Below, in pieces: positions 25,797 to 34,953 of a stretch of DNA of 64,000 bases. This stretch comes from Mucilaginibacter sp. cycad4 (GTDB taxonomy: Bacteria > Bacteroidota > Bacteroidia > Sphingobacteriales > Sphingobacteriaceae): positions 5,766,001 through 5,830,000 of the forward strand of contig NZ_CP139559.1 of NCBI RefSeq assembly GCF_034263275.1, in the 5' to 3' direction. How positions within the stretch are numbered: position 1 is the stretch's first letter; each line of letters starts with the position of its first letter. The translations under genes and the position numbers were made by a program. The notes under the pieces were generated by a model that was not told where the DNA came from, did no database searches, and worked only from the letters and a program-made list of their open reading frames with translations.

Positions 25797-27008
25797 TTAT
25801 CGAACATCAGTAACAGTAGCGGACGATTTTTTGTAGTTTAACAAATGCACTATGATCACTATTACTGATAAGGCAGCTCCAATAGCACACACGCCGTTCC
25901 ACTCGTAGTTTTTCCAAACCAAACTGGCGAAGAACGTGCCTAAGGCCCCGCCTATAAAATAAGACACCATGTACACTGTATTGATACGGTTACGGGCTTC
26001 CGGGATCAATGCAAAAATGATAGACTGGTTGGAAATATGCGTAGCCTGCACACCCATATCCAAAAGGATAACCCCGATAATGAGCCCGATTATACTGTGG
26101 CTCGAAAAGTAGAATACGATAAAAGAGATCAGGATAAGCGAAAGTGTATAAATTGATAGTTTGTATGCGTCCATTTTATCGCTCAGGCGGCCCATAAAGC
26201 CAACAGCCACCGCGCCGAAAGCACCAACCAGGCCAAACATGCCCGCAGCGGCGCTGCCTTCATTAAACTGCGGCTGTTTTAACAGGAATACCAGTGTTGT
26301 CCAAAATGCGCTGAAACCGGCAAAGCATAAAGCCCCTCTGAAAGCCGCCAGCCTTAATTTAGGCTGGGTTTTTACTAAATGGATCAATGATTTCATCAAA
26401 TTGCCGTAATTGCCTTTATAATCGGGTTCAATTTCGGGCAAAAACAAAAATATCATGAACCAGATGAGCAGCATCAACCCGGCAGCTATATAAAACATGC
26501 TTCGCCAGCCGAAATGCTCGCCTATAAAACCGCTTAATGTGCGTGACAGTAAAATACCGATTAATAAGCCGCTCATTACAAAGCCAATCTTCTTCCCCCG
26601 TTCCTGCGGTTTAGCCAGATGTGCTGCCATAGGGATCAGCAATTGCGGAATAATTGATGATACACCCACCAAAAACCCCGCTATCATAAGTATAGTTACG
26701 GAAGGCGCCATGGCGCTGGCTATTAACGATATGATCATGAGCACAAAATCTATCAAAATAAGGCGTTTACGCTTAAGCATATCGGCCAGCGGTACTATAA
26801 ATAATAAGCCTGTAGCATAGCCAATTTGTGTAAAAAGCGATATTTGCTGCGCTTTTTTATCGCTTACGCCAAAAGAGTGTGCCATATCGGCCAGTAATGG
26901 TTGGTTGTAATATATGTTTGCTACCACCAACCCTGTAGCTATGGTCATGATCCATAAGGTTAATGGCGTAAGATGCGGATGTTGTTTTGCGGTATGTGTA
27001 GATGACAT
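25797..27008 (-). CDS. Major facilitator superfamily transporter
   Basis: 403 residues with 12 predicted transmembrane helices. The first helix reads TLWIMTIATGLVVANIYYNQ and the loop 2-3 motif is LADMLKRKRLILID, a good match to the MFS GxLaDrxGrr pattern. A GRLSDKMDAYK loop after helix 8 is the second-half counterpart. ANIYYNQPLL at the first helix is typical of the YfcJ/AraJ-like drug:H+ antiporter group. Substrate unknown; an exporter is likely. Confidence 0.9.
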   Translation of the reverse strand: MSSTHTAKQHPHLTPLTLWIMTIATGLVVANIYYNQPLLADMAHSFGVSDKKAQQISLFTQIGYATGLLFIVPLADMLKRKRLILIDFVLMIISLIASAMAPSVTILMIAGFLVGVSSIIPQLLIPMAAHLAKPQERGKKIGFVMSGLLIGILLSRTLSGFIGEHFGWRSMFYIAAGLMLLIWFMIFLFLPEIEPDYKGNYGNLMKSLIHLVKTQPKLRLAAFRGALCFAGFSAFWTTLVFLLKQPQFNEGSAAAGMFGLVGAFGAVAVGFMGRLSDKMDAYKLSIYTLSLILISFIVFYFSSHSIIGLIIGVILLDMGVQATHISNQSIIFALIPEARNRINTVYMVSYFIGGALGTFFASLVWKNYEWNGVCAIGAALSVIVIIVHLLNYKKSSATVTDVR

Positions 27009-27774
27009 ATTTTAAAAGGCAGTATATTTTTGCTGCAAAAGTGTTAAAGCATCTTTAAAAAAAAGCCTTTGTAAAGTAATTTTTATCATGTAATTGCGTT
27101 TATGACGTAAATTGTTTTAGCAAACAATCGTTCTTTAAAGAGCTAAAAACAACATTAAGGCAGAAAAAGAGGAGTATTTTATAGTTTTCTATGGAAAAAT
27201 TGACTGTTGAATTACTTTAAAAGCGAAAAATGCTTTAAAATTCAATTTTAAGTTCGGTTTAAATCCTGATTTTACTTTAAAAACTATTTAAAATTAAATT
27301 TTTGTAAACTTTACAACTGAAATTTTGTCTTTTTTGTTTAGAAATGAATGTGGTTGTGATTGTTGTCAAGTAATTTTAAAAAAATTAGTAAATTATTAAT
27401 GTTTTATTCTTATTTTTGACAATAAGATATCGGTCTATAGTGTAATTGATAAAACTTACAAAATAATTACAAAAAATATTTTCCGAATATCAAAACTTAG
27501 TGTTACTTTTACACCATGCTAAAGATAGCACAACACATAAAATAGTCTTCTCATAATTTAGGTTTATAATTGGTTAGTAAAGGCCCCTGCCCATCAGGGG
27601 CTTTACTTTTTTATAAGCTTTTTCATTTAGTTCCTCACCTGTAAACGTCTTTAGGGATCAAGCCTGGTACATTTATATTTTAAGTTTAAATAAAACAAGA
27701 TGATGTATAAAGGCGCTGAGGCAGGATTAGGTAAAATAAATAACAATAGAATTTCATTTTAATTCACAAAATTC
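27009..27774. other. Long AT-rich intergenic stretch with a possible short transcript
   Basis: No open frame longer than about 20 codons looks coding. The + strand has an exact -7-like TATTTTTG at 27411-27418, a nine-codon reading frame (MLKIAQHIK, ATG at 27516) and a clear terminator at 27579-27612. These could mark a short RNA or a tiny peptide gene. The remainder (27070-27400) is simple A/T-rich sequence and shows nothing I can name. Confidence 0.4.
27579..27612 (+). terminator. Intrinsic terminator in the MFS-tRNA gap
   Basis: GCCCCTG (27583-27589) and CAGGGGC (27595-27601) pair around CCCAT, extended by AAA/TTT, with a following TTTACTTTTTT. No annotated gene precedes it on the + strand, which supports an unannotated short transcript upstream. 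Confidence 0.7.
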
Positions 27775-27782
27775 TATATTTG
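27775..27782 (+). promoter_or_regulatory. -7 box of the tRNA-Ala promoter
   Basis: TATATTTG matches the Bacteroidota -7 consensus TAnnTTTG exactly and would start transcription about 5 bases before the mature tRNA end at 27794. The -33 region has only a weak TTTC near 27752. Confidence 0.6.
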
Positions 27783-27793
27783 CAGCCCACCAC

Positions 27794-27867
<74 letters not shown>

Positions 27868-27879
27868 CGCTTGATAATC

Positions 27880-27913
27880 AGGGCTTTACAAAATTTTGTA
27901 AAGCCCTTTTTTA
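27880..27913 (+). terminator. Terminator after tRNA-Ala
   Basis: A perfect 28-base palindrome (27880-27907, arms AGGGCTTTACAAAA and complement) followed by TTTTTTA. Confidence 0.85.
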
Positions 27914-28278
27914 TTTCTGATAAAGCTATGATAAAGCAGAAAGCGGTTATAAAGAGTTAAAATCGACAATGAACCTTCCCTTCCCATGACTGATTTTAAA
28001 TATTTCACGAGCACTTATCCTTTGTTTTTGTCGCTCTTTATTTTTCCAACGACAAGTATTTATATCACACGTACAGGTTTTATTTTTATGACGCTTGACG
28101 AATCGTAAAGAATACCAAGTATTTCTAATTCAAATCAGAATCAAAAACAAAATGATGAAAATCGCCAATTTGGCTAAATTCAATTAAATGGTCCCTTTAC
28201 CAAAAGAACGCCACAATTGGCGTTCCTTTGGTATGTTTAATTAGTATGACCGTCCCTTTGTTATATAAACAAATAACG
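27914..28278. other. Intergenic stretch between tRNA-Ala and the fucosidase gene
   Basis: No start-to-stop gene is seen. On the minus strand a frame of about 60 codons is open from 28129 to a TAA at 27947 but has no ATG; it reads for example KTCTCDINTC and ISAREIFKISHGKGRFIVDF, which could be a gene remnant or chance. The sequence immediately before the fucosidase end (28200-28278) shows nothing. Confidence 0.4.
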
Positions 28279-29685
28279 CTATAGAGAGGCTGGTTCAAGA
28301 TAAACCCCGAATTCAGCGATAGAGGGTGCAGAATCAGAGCTACCGATCTGCACCCTGACTTTTTCACCTTTTACCGCATTGAACCGGTGCAGCTTAATCC
28401 TTTCGTCTTTTTCTCCATCAAACAAAGTATTCCATTTATTATTTGCAAAATACTCCAGCTTATACTTTTTGATGTTTGCTTTATGCTCAAAGATTACTAT
28501 CTCGTTAAAGGTTTGGGGCGTCCTGAAATCAACTTCATACCAAGGATTTTTAACTTCGGGATTCGACTGCCAGGAGGAGCCGAAATCGTCATCATTTGCA
28601 AAGTCCATAATGTTCATATCATCACTCCAGCTTGAATTTGCCGGCTGATGTTTGGCTAAGTTCGAAGCCATGATCGGCGCTCCAGTTGGTTTAAAGTCTG
28701 ATTTCGAGCCATCATTATGCCAGAGCTTACCTATTTCTTTTAACGCCGCTATAGCGTTGTCATCAAATAAGCCATCACGATTTGGGGCAACATTTAAGAT
28801 AAAATTACAGTTTGCTTTATTGAGCGGGATAAGCGTTTCTTCAACCAGTTTTGCCGGTTCCTTTACCGGTGTTGTCAGAAAATCAGTTTTCCAGAACCAT
28901 GATGATTGCAACGGCAGACAAGCCAGAGAAGGCATTTGATTAATGTCCTTCGACATGCGTTGTCCGGCGCCCATTTCGTAAGTCTTGATATCGGTGTAAT
29001 AAAGACCATCTTTAGGATATTTCGCGCCGTTCAGATCCATTAGTATACAGTTAGGCTGTAGTGATTTTACTAACTTATAAATCTGCTCAAACGGAACATC
29101 ATCATAAGAAATCCTTGACCACGGCGCATCCCAACCATCAATAATAATGGCTTCTATCTGGCCATAATTTGTCAGCAGCTCTGTCAACTGCTTTTTAACC
29201 ATTTCAATGTGCGAAGGCTTAATTTCATTTGGACGAAGCTTATGATGCGTATCCAAAATAGAGTAATATAGCATTACCTTCAATCCATTTGCCCGAAAAG
29301 CGTTTACAAACTGCCTAACCACATCTTTTTTATAAGGGCTATGCATTACGTTATAACCGGTGGATTTGGTGTCCCAAATGCAAAATCCACTATGGTGTTT
29401 GGTGGTTAGGCATCCATAGGTCATATTTGCGGACTTGGCCGCTTTTGCCCATTGATCAGCGTCAAGTTTTGTAGGGTTGAAAGCTGAAGGCGATGCTTCC
29501 GGATCAGGCCAATCCTGGTTAAAATATGTCGGAATGTTAAAGTGAATGAACATGCCAAATTTTAGATCTACAAAAGATTGCTGCAACTGATTTAAGGGCT
29601 GTTTCGAAGTTTGAGCGAAAGCAGTTACCACACCCAGTTGCGTGATTAACAGGAAACAGCTATTTAAAAGAACTTTGATTTTCAT
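28279..29685 (-). CDS. Alpha-L-fucosidase, glycoside hydrolase family 29, exported
   Basis: 468-residue GH29 enzyme that releases L-fucose from glycans. Signal peptide ends near VVTAFAQ. The catalytic domain shows FGMFIHFNIPTYFNQDWPDP, TTKHHSGFCIWDTKSTGYNV (substrate-binding His pair) and the nucleophile strand EAIIIDGWDAPW, with the Asp of IIIDG as likely nucleophile. NFILNVAPNRDGLFDD closes the barrel. A C-terminal beta-sandwich (about residues 340-468, F5/8 type C-like: NPWYEVDFRTPQTFNEIVIF) probably binds sugar. Last gene of the sigma-FecR-SusC-SusD locus; 63 bases after susD. Confidence 0.93.
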   Translation of the reverse strand: MKIKVLLNSCFLLITQLGVVTAFAQTSKQPLNQLQQSFVDLKFGMFIHFNIPTYFNQDWPDPEASPSAFNPTKLDADQWAKAAKSANMTYGCLTTKHHSGFCIWDTKSTGYNVMHSPYKKDVVRQFVNAFRANGLKVMLYYSILDTHHKLRPNEIKPSHIEMVKKQLTELLTNYGQIEAIIIDGWDAPWSRISYDDVPFEQIYKLVKSLQPNCILMDLNGAKYPKDGLYYTDIKTYEMGAGQRMSKDINQMPSLACLPLQSSWFWKTDFLTTPVKEPAKLVEETLIPLNKANCNFILNVAPNRDGLFDDNAIAALKEIGKLWHNDGSKSDFKPTGAPIMASNLAKHQPANSSWSDDMNIMDFANDDDFGSSWQSNPEVKNPWYEVDFRTPQTFNEIVIFEHKANIKKYKLEYFANNKWNTLFDGEKDERIKLHRFNAVKGEKVRVQIGSSDSAPSIAEFGVYLEPASL

Positions 29686-29748
29686 TGTTGATGTTATTGT
29701 TTGAATTAATGGGTTTAATTATGGGCAGCTATGCGCCGCCCTTAATTT

Positions 29749-31371
29749 TTATTTCCAAAGCGGATTTTGTGTTAATATTCCCTTTGAATCATCTATCGCC
29801 CGTTGAGGTATGGGCCAAACGTAGAATTTAGCATTGTTAAAGAAACGCTGCTCTATAACAGTTTTAGGATATTTATTAATATGTCCGTTAGTCGTGCTGA
29901 TATTGGTTATACCGGCAGACGCATCAACGGTATAGATTGGCCCCTGCAAAACCTGTTCTCCGATTTTCCAACGTAGAACGTCGAAATAACGCAGGCCTTC
30001 CCCTGCCAATTCAATTCGTCGCTCATGGCGAATGAAGTTGCGCATGTTAGTTTGACTTAAAGCCAATCCATTTATACTGAAGGTCCGGACGATTGTTGGC
30101 ATTCCCGCTCTTGTGCGGATTTGATCAAGTGCTGATATCACATCAGCGGTAGGCCCGCCAACCTCATTTTGAGCTTCGGCAAAATTCAGGAGTATTTCCG
30201 CGAAATGAAATGCTTTCCAATTATTAACGCCTGAACGCACATAGTCATAACGGTCCACATTTTTACACCAGGAATATCCCGACCTTGATCCAAGGTCACC
30301 TCCAATACGGTCGCCCTGGTTGTTGAATGGGTCGTATTGGTTGGTGTTTGGAAAATATGGGTACTTATAAATATCTCCTGGACATAGCACTGTTTGTCTC
30401 AGGCGAGGATCTCTGTTATTAAAAGGATCAGTAGTTATGTAGGAAGGATCCTTTGTATAGGGATAGTAGCCATCCTTGCTTTCATAGTCGTTAACCAATT
30501 CAGATGTAGGGTCAAGTATGTTTCGTCCATTCATTAAGGCCTGTGATCCTAAGATATCCCGCAGGCTGTTTTGATGAACAGACAACGTGTAGCCGAATGA
30601 CCAGATATCCTCAGACGAATAATCGCCGTCTTTCTGGAAAAAATCGAAGTAGTTAGGGTAAAGCTTATAAATGTTTAGGTCCATAACTGTTTTTGCCGCC
30701 GCCGCTGCATTCGGATAATCTCCGGCGTACAAATAGATACGGGATTTTAATGCCAACGCTGCCCCTTTGGTAGCCCGTCCCAGATCAGCGCCGGTATAAC
30801 TCAGCGGGAGGTCAGCCGCTGCTTCATCGAGCCATTGCAGTTCAGCTTTCATAATATCAGCTTTCGGGGTTTTGGGGATATCTGCCTTTGTCGGGTCTGT
30901 GATCAGACTGTTTACAAAAGGTATATCTCCGTAAAGCGTGGTCATAATGAAATATCGGTAAGCCAGCACAAATTTCACCTCGGCAGTAAGCCGTTTTTTG
31001 AGCGTTGGATCCATATCCGGAACCTTGTCGACATTGGCAAAAAAACTGAACGCCTGGCGCATCGGTTCATAACTCCATTCTTTACTGCTAACAGTTGGGT
31101 CCTGTGTGCTGTTGCCAAATCGCCGAGTCGTGGGATCGTTGCTGATACCGTTATCGCTCATGCCCTCGTAATAAACAAAGTTATCCTGCGGCATGTAGGT
31201 GTACATGCGTGTTGCGAACATTGTCGCGTCATCTGGCGTCTGCCAATAGGTTTCGTCCGTGATCTGATTGAGTGGGTGCTGATCGAGCAAGTCTTTTTTG
31301 CATCCCGCCAAGCCAACAGCTACTACTATGGCAACGAAAGCTGTTATTATAGAATATCTTTTATTTTTCAT
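29749..31371 (-). CDS. SusD/RagB family outer-membrane glycan-binding lipoprotein
   Basis: 540 residues; lipoprotein signal ends in LAGCKKDLLDQHPL, so it is lipidated at Cys24 and displayed at the cell surface. SusD-like and RagB blocks: LDQHPLNQITDETYWQTPDD, LTAEVKFVLAYRYFIMTTLYG, GAALALKSRIYLYAGD, FHFAEILLNFAEAQNEVG and ERRIELAGEGLRYFDVLRWK. It caps the SusC transporter that is encoded 32 bases upstream and delivers oligosaccharide to it. The neighbouring fucosidase suggests a fucose-containing ligand. Confidence 0.95.
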   Translation of the reverse strand: MKNKRYSIITAFVAIVVAVGLAGCKKDLLDQHPLNQITDETYWQTPDDATMFATRMYTYMPQDNFVYYEGMSDNGISNDPTTRRFGNSTQDPTVSSKEWSYEPMRQAFSFFANVDKVPDMDPTLKKRLTAEVKFVLAYRYFIMTTLYGDIPFVNSLITDPTKADIPKTPKADIMKAELQWLDEAAADLPLSYTGADLGRATKGAALALKSRIYLYAGDYPNAAAAAKTVMDLNIYKLYPNYFDFFQKDGDYSSEDIWSFGYTLSVHQNSLRDILGSQALMNGRNILDPTSELVNDYESKDGYYPYTKDPSYITTDPFNNRDPRLRQTVLCPGDIYKYPYFPNTNQYDPFNNQGDRIGGDLGSRSGYSWCKNVDRYDYVRSGVNNWKAFHFAEILLNFAEAQNEVGGPTADVISALDQIRTRAGMPTIVRTFSINGLALSQTNMRNFIRHERRIELAGEGLRYFDVLRWKIGEQVLQGPIYTVDASAGITNISTTNGHINKYPKTVIEQRFFNNAKFYVWPIPQRAIDDSKGILTQNPLWK

Positions 31372-31403
31372 GATCTTTTCTTCAATAATTATACATCCAA
31401 TGG

Positions 31404-34400
31404 TCAGAAGGTTACATTTAAACCAAGGCTGAGATTACGTACCTGGGGATAATTTGATCCGTCTCCGAAGTTGGCTATCTCCGGGTCGAGGTTTTTCGGG
31501 AAATTCTTGCTGGTTATCAGGAATAAATTATCGCCGGTTAAAAAGAATCTTGCGGAACTGATCCCCAATCGCTTAGTTAGTTTATCGGCAAACGTATAAC
31601 CAATCTGGGCGTTTTTGAAGCGCATATAAGCCGCTTTGAAAAGCCACCAGCTATTGAACTGGCCATTATTGATAGACTGATCAGTCCGAAGTACGGGATA
31701 CCGGGCATTTGGATTTGACGGAGACCAATAATCCAGTTGAGATTGCAGAATATTGCCATCACCGTTAAAGAAAAAAGGAACCTGAGCACCGCCCTGAACA
31801 CGAAGTAAATTACTGAAAACACCCTGCATCAGCACGGAAACATCGAAACCCTTATAACTGGCGCCAAGACTGATGCCATAACGATAATGAGGTGTTGCCT
31901 GCCCAAGAACGGTGCGGTCGTCCGGAGTAATTTTGCCATCGCCGTTCACGTCTTTGTACTTGATGTCGCCTGGAATATCCCTTGGGTCCTGTGTGGCGTG
32001 GTTAGCGATATCGTCTTTGGATTGAAACAGACCTTCCGCCTGCAGTCCATACCATATCCAGCGGGACTGACCAACAAGGAGCGGGTTATCACCTAATTGT
32101 TCGGGTGCTCCACCCAAGCTAAGAATCTTGTTACGGGAATCCGAGAAGTTAATAGCGGCACGGTAGTTGAAATTGCCGATATTGTTTTTATACGCTACGT
32201 TAATCTCGAAACCCTGATTACGTAGGCTTCCCACATTTTGTTGCGGACCATCAATGCCGTAGGTCAACGGAACCGGCGGTGCCAGCAATATGCCGGTTGT
32301 CTTATCCCTGAATACATCAATATTCACATCCAGGTGTTTAAGCAAGGTTAGATCTAATCCAAGATTAATCGTGGTTTTTACTTCCCATGTCAGATCAGGG
32401 TTCGGTGAATTATTGTAGTAAGTGGTAGTTGAAGCGGCCTTGTTCAGCACATATTTGTCCTGGGCAATCGTATTCGCATACGGATATAGCCCGCCGGCAT
32501 TCTGGTTGCCCACCTGGCCCAATGAAGCCCTTATTTTCAGGAAATTGATGGTAGCTGCCAAAGGCTTGAAAAAATTCTCTTCAGAAGCTATCCAGCCTGT
32601 GGATACCGAGGGAAAGAAGCCGTATTTCTTCTTTTGAAACACGGAAGTGCCATCGTAACGGGCGTTGGCTTCGACAAGATATTTGCCGTCAAAATTGTAA
32701 TTCACGCGACCGAACCAAGAACGGATCGCGTAAGAAGTTGCATTACCAGATACATTCGTCAGGGTTGGATCCGATGAGCCGGCGTCGATCTGGTCAAGTG
32801 AATTATTCAAAAATCCATAGCGCGTGATGCTATTGTAATCGTAGCGATCCTGCTCCTGAGAATAGCCTGCCAGCGCCTTGATATTATGCTTACCGAATGC
32901 CTTGCTGTAATTCAGGGTAATCAATGTTGTCGGGTGTGCCCTTGAATAGTTAGCCTTATAAGCGCTGTTCGGGTTGTTGTTGTAAGTGACAATTTGCTCG
33001 TCGTCATTATATAAAGGATATTTATTATTAAAGCCGGACAAGAAGCTGCTCGTATAATTATAACCATAAGTACCATTCAGTAACAAGTCATCAGTAATCT
33101 TGAACTCGGCCAGGAAATTGGTATTGATCGTATTCAGGGTCTCGTTCTGTACGCCCGCTTTGGTCATAATATCATTAGGCTGATCGCCACCCCGATAAGA
33201 GCGGTCATGTCCTTCTTTGGTGTAGGGATATTCCGTAACCGGAACTATATACGACCATTGAAGTGCACTGCCGATACCATAGGAAGGCTGTTGTTTGTCC
33301 TCTTTCGTCAATACAGTATTTATACCCAGTTTCAATCGTTTTGAAACCTGCACATTTACGTTGGCTCTTGTGCTATATCGCTTATAATCAACATTTTTAA
33401 TCAGGCCTCCCTGGTTGAGATAGCCACCTGATACAAAATAATCAGCAGTGCTGGATCCGCCGGCAACGCTCAGGTTTTGCTGATTTTGTAAAGCCTGATT
33501 ATGTAATATATATGGCAGCCAGTTGGTACTTGGAAGCTCACCTGACTTGTATTTCTGCACCAGATCAGGTGTGAATTTAACCTGTGCGCCGGGATTATCA
33601 TTTAACTGCGCCTGGTTGTAAAGGTCCACAAACTGCGGGGCATCGACAAATTTGGGTAATCTTGCCGGACGCTGATAGCCAAATATGGAGCTGTATTGTA
33701 CGATAGGCTTGCTGTTTAGTTTGCCCTTTTTAGTTGTTACCAGCAGTACTCCACCGGAGGCTCTCGCTCCATAAATAGCGGTTGCAGATGCATCCTTTAA
33801 AATACTAATTGATTCAATGTCATTTGGATTAAGGTAATCAATTCCGTTAACGGCCATGCCGTCCACAATGTACAAGACCGGGTTATTCGATATGGTGCTG
33901 TTCCCACGAATGTCAATAGAAGTTGAACCATACCCTGGATTTCCATCAGTCTGCTGGATATTAAGGCCAGCTGCTTCACCCTGTAAGATATTAAGTACCG
34001 ATGGAACCGGACGATTCACGATTTCTTTGCTTGAAACGGTTTCTACGGAGCTTGTAACGTTTGCTTTTTGCTGGGTGCCATAACCTACGACCACGACTTC
34101 GCTCAGGCTCGCTGACAAGGTACCCAAGGTTGCGGTAAGCTCCCTGTGATCCCCATCGATAGTTAAAGTTCGCTCAAAACGAGCTGCTCCGATCATCGTA
34201 ATGACAACATTATAATTGCCTTCGGGAATACGCTCAAATGTAAAATCGCCATTAGCGTCGGAAATGGCGCCTTTTTCATAATTCTTACCCTTAAGGCTGA
34301 TGGTGGCTCCGGGCAGGGACTGACCTTTGTCATCCACCACTTTAATATGAAAGTTGATTAAGCTGAAAATTGAACGAATGTTATCGAACAGTGAAGCTGT

Positions 34401-34760
34401 TTTCTTTTGTACAACAATTGTTTTGTTAGAGATAGTATAATTAAAAGACAAACCCTCAAAAACTTTATCCAAAGCAGCATTGAGTGGTTCGTTTTCGATC
34501 TTAACCGATAACTTAATGCCTGAAATATCATCCCCGTCTTCCCAGAAGAACCGATAACCAGTTTCTTTTTGTATTTGTGTAAAGACTTCTGTTATGGGTT
34601 TGTTTCTGGCATCAAGCGTTACTTTTTGTGCATAGCTTTTGGCTGACACTTGTAAACAGGCGATGGTGATCATTAAAATAATGAGTTTCATTACCATCAA
34701 AAATTTAAGTACGGTACGTCGCAAGCAAAAGACTGGTACCGCACGAATGTTTAAATTCAT
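31404..34760 (-). CDS. SusC/RagA TonB-dependent transporter with STN domain
   Basis: 1118-residue outer-membrane importer. After the signal (TIACLQVSAKSYAQ), an STN domain (about residues 48-118, KPITEVFTQIQKETGYRFFW) indicates sigma/anti-sigma signalling. A carboxypeptidase-regulatory domain (VVDDKGQSLPGATISLKGKN) and the SusC plug signature (SLSEVVVVGYGTQQKANVTS, DGMAVNGIDYLNPNDIESIS, ILKDASATAIYGARASGGVL) follow, then a 22-strand barrel ending LSLGLNVTF. Regulation by the FecR and ECF sigma genes directly upstream is expected from the STN domain. Confidence 0.96.
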   Translation of the reverse strand: MNLNIRAVPVFCLRRTVLKFLMVMKLIILMITIACLQVSAKSYAQKVTLDARNKPITEVFTQIQKETGYRFFWEDGDDISGIKLSVKIENEPLNAALDKVFEGLSFNYTISNKTIVVQKKTASLFDNIRSIFSLINFHIKVVDDKGQSLPGATISLKGKNYEKGAISDANGDFTFERIPEGNYNVVITMIGAARFERTLTIDGDHRELTATLGTLSASLSEVVVVGYGTQQKANVTSSVETVSSKEIVNRPVPSVLNILQGEAAGLNIQQTDGNPGYGSTSIDIRGNSTISNNPVLYIVDGMAVNGIDYLNPNDIESISILKDASATAIYGARASGGVLLVTTKKGKLNSKPIVQYSSIFGYQRPARLPKFVDAPQFVDLYNQAQLNDNPGAQVKFTPDLVQKYKSGELPSTNWLPYILHNQALQNQQNLSVAGGSSTADYFVSGGYLNQGGLIKNVDYKRYSTRANVNVQVSKRLKLGINTVLTKEDKQQPSYGIGSALQWSYIVPVTEYPYTKEGHDRSYRGGDQPNDIMTKAGVQNETLNTINTNFLAEFKITDDLLLNGTYGYNYTSSFLSGFNNKYPLYNDDEQIVTYNNNPNSAYKANYSRAHPTTLITLNYSKAFGKHNIKALAGYSQEQDRYDYNSITRYGFLNNSLDQIDAGSSDPTLTNVSGNATSYAIRSWFGRVNYNFDGKYLVEANARYDGTSVFQKKKYGFFPSVSTGWIASEENFFKPLAATINFLKIRASLGQVGNQNAGGLYPYANTIAQDKYVLNKAASTTTYYNNSPNPDLTWEVKTTINLGLDLTLLKHLDVNIDVFRDKTTGILLAPPVPLTYGIDGPQQNVGSLRNQGFEINVAYKNNIGNFNYRAAINFSDSRNKILSLGGAPEQLGDNPLLVGQSRWIWYGLQAEGLFQSKDDIANHATQDPRDIPGDIKYKDVNGDGKITPDDRTVLGQATPHYRYGISLGASYKGFDVSVLMQGVFSNLLRVQGGAQVPFFFNGDGNILQSQLDYWSPSNPNARYPVLRTDQSINNGQFNSWWLFKAAYMRFKNAQIGYTFADKLTKRLGISSARFFLTGDNLFLITSKNFPKNLDPEIANFGDGSNYPQVRNLSLGLNVTF

Positions 34761-34846
34761 ACTTTTGTACGTTTGGGTTTAATTTGATACATAAAAATCT
34801 CTGTCGAATTCTGGCAATTGCCAGGCTAGTGGGGAAGCCCAGACAT

Positions 34847-34878
34847 AGCCGGGGATGGGTTCCAATCACGCCCCGGCT
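34847..34878. other. Stable hairpin between fecR and susC
   Basis: AGCCGGGG (34847-34854) pairs with CCCCGGCT (34871-34878). A second small palindrome CTGGCAATTGCCAG is at 34811-34824. On the minus strand there is no following T-run, so this is not a normal terminator; it may be an mRNA leader structure for susC or a processing point that uncouples fecR and susC levels. Confidence 0.5.
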
Positions 34879-34953
34879 TCCTTTTTTCCCTTGAATGTGT
34901 CGCATATTATTTTCTCATAGGCACTTGTTTTGGGTTTATACTTTATAGGATGG

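Noticed and set aside
27947..28129. Start-less minus-strand open frame of about 60 codons, considered as integrase remnant
   Set aside because: No ATG, no integrase catalytic motif; could be chance, so kept only as a remark.
29749..29772. Frameshift suspicion at the end of susD
   Set aside because: The frame closes normally with a PIPQRAID...NPLWK ending typical of SusD proteins.
30835..31452. 205-codon + strand frame
   Set aside because: Antisense to susD; no signal, no recognisable domain.
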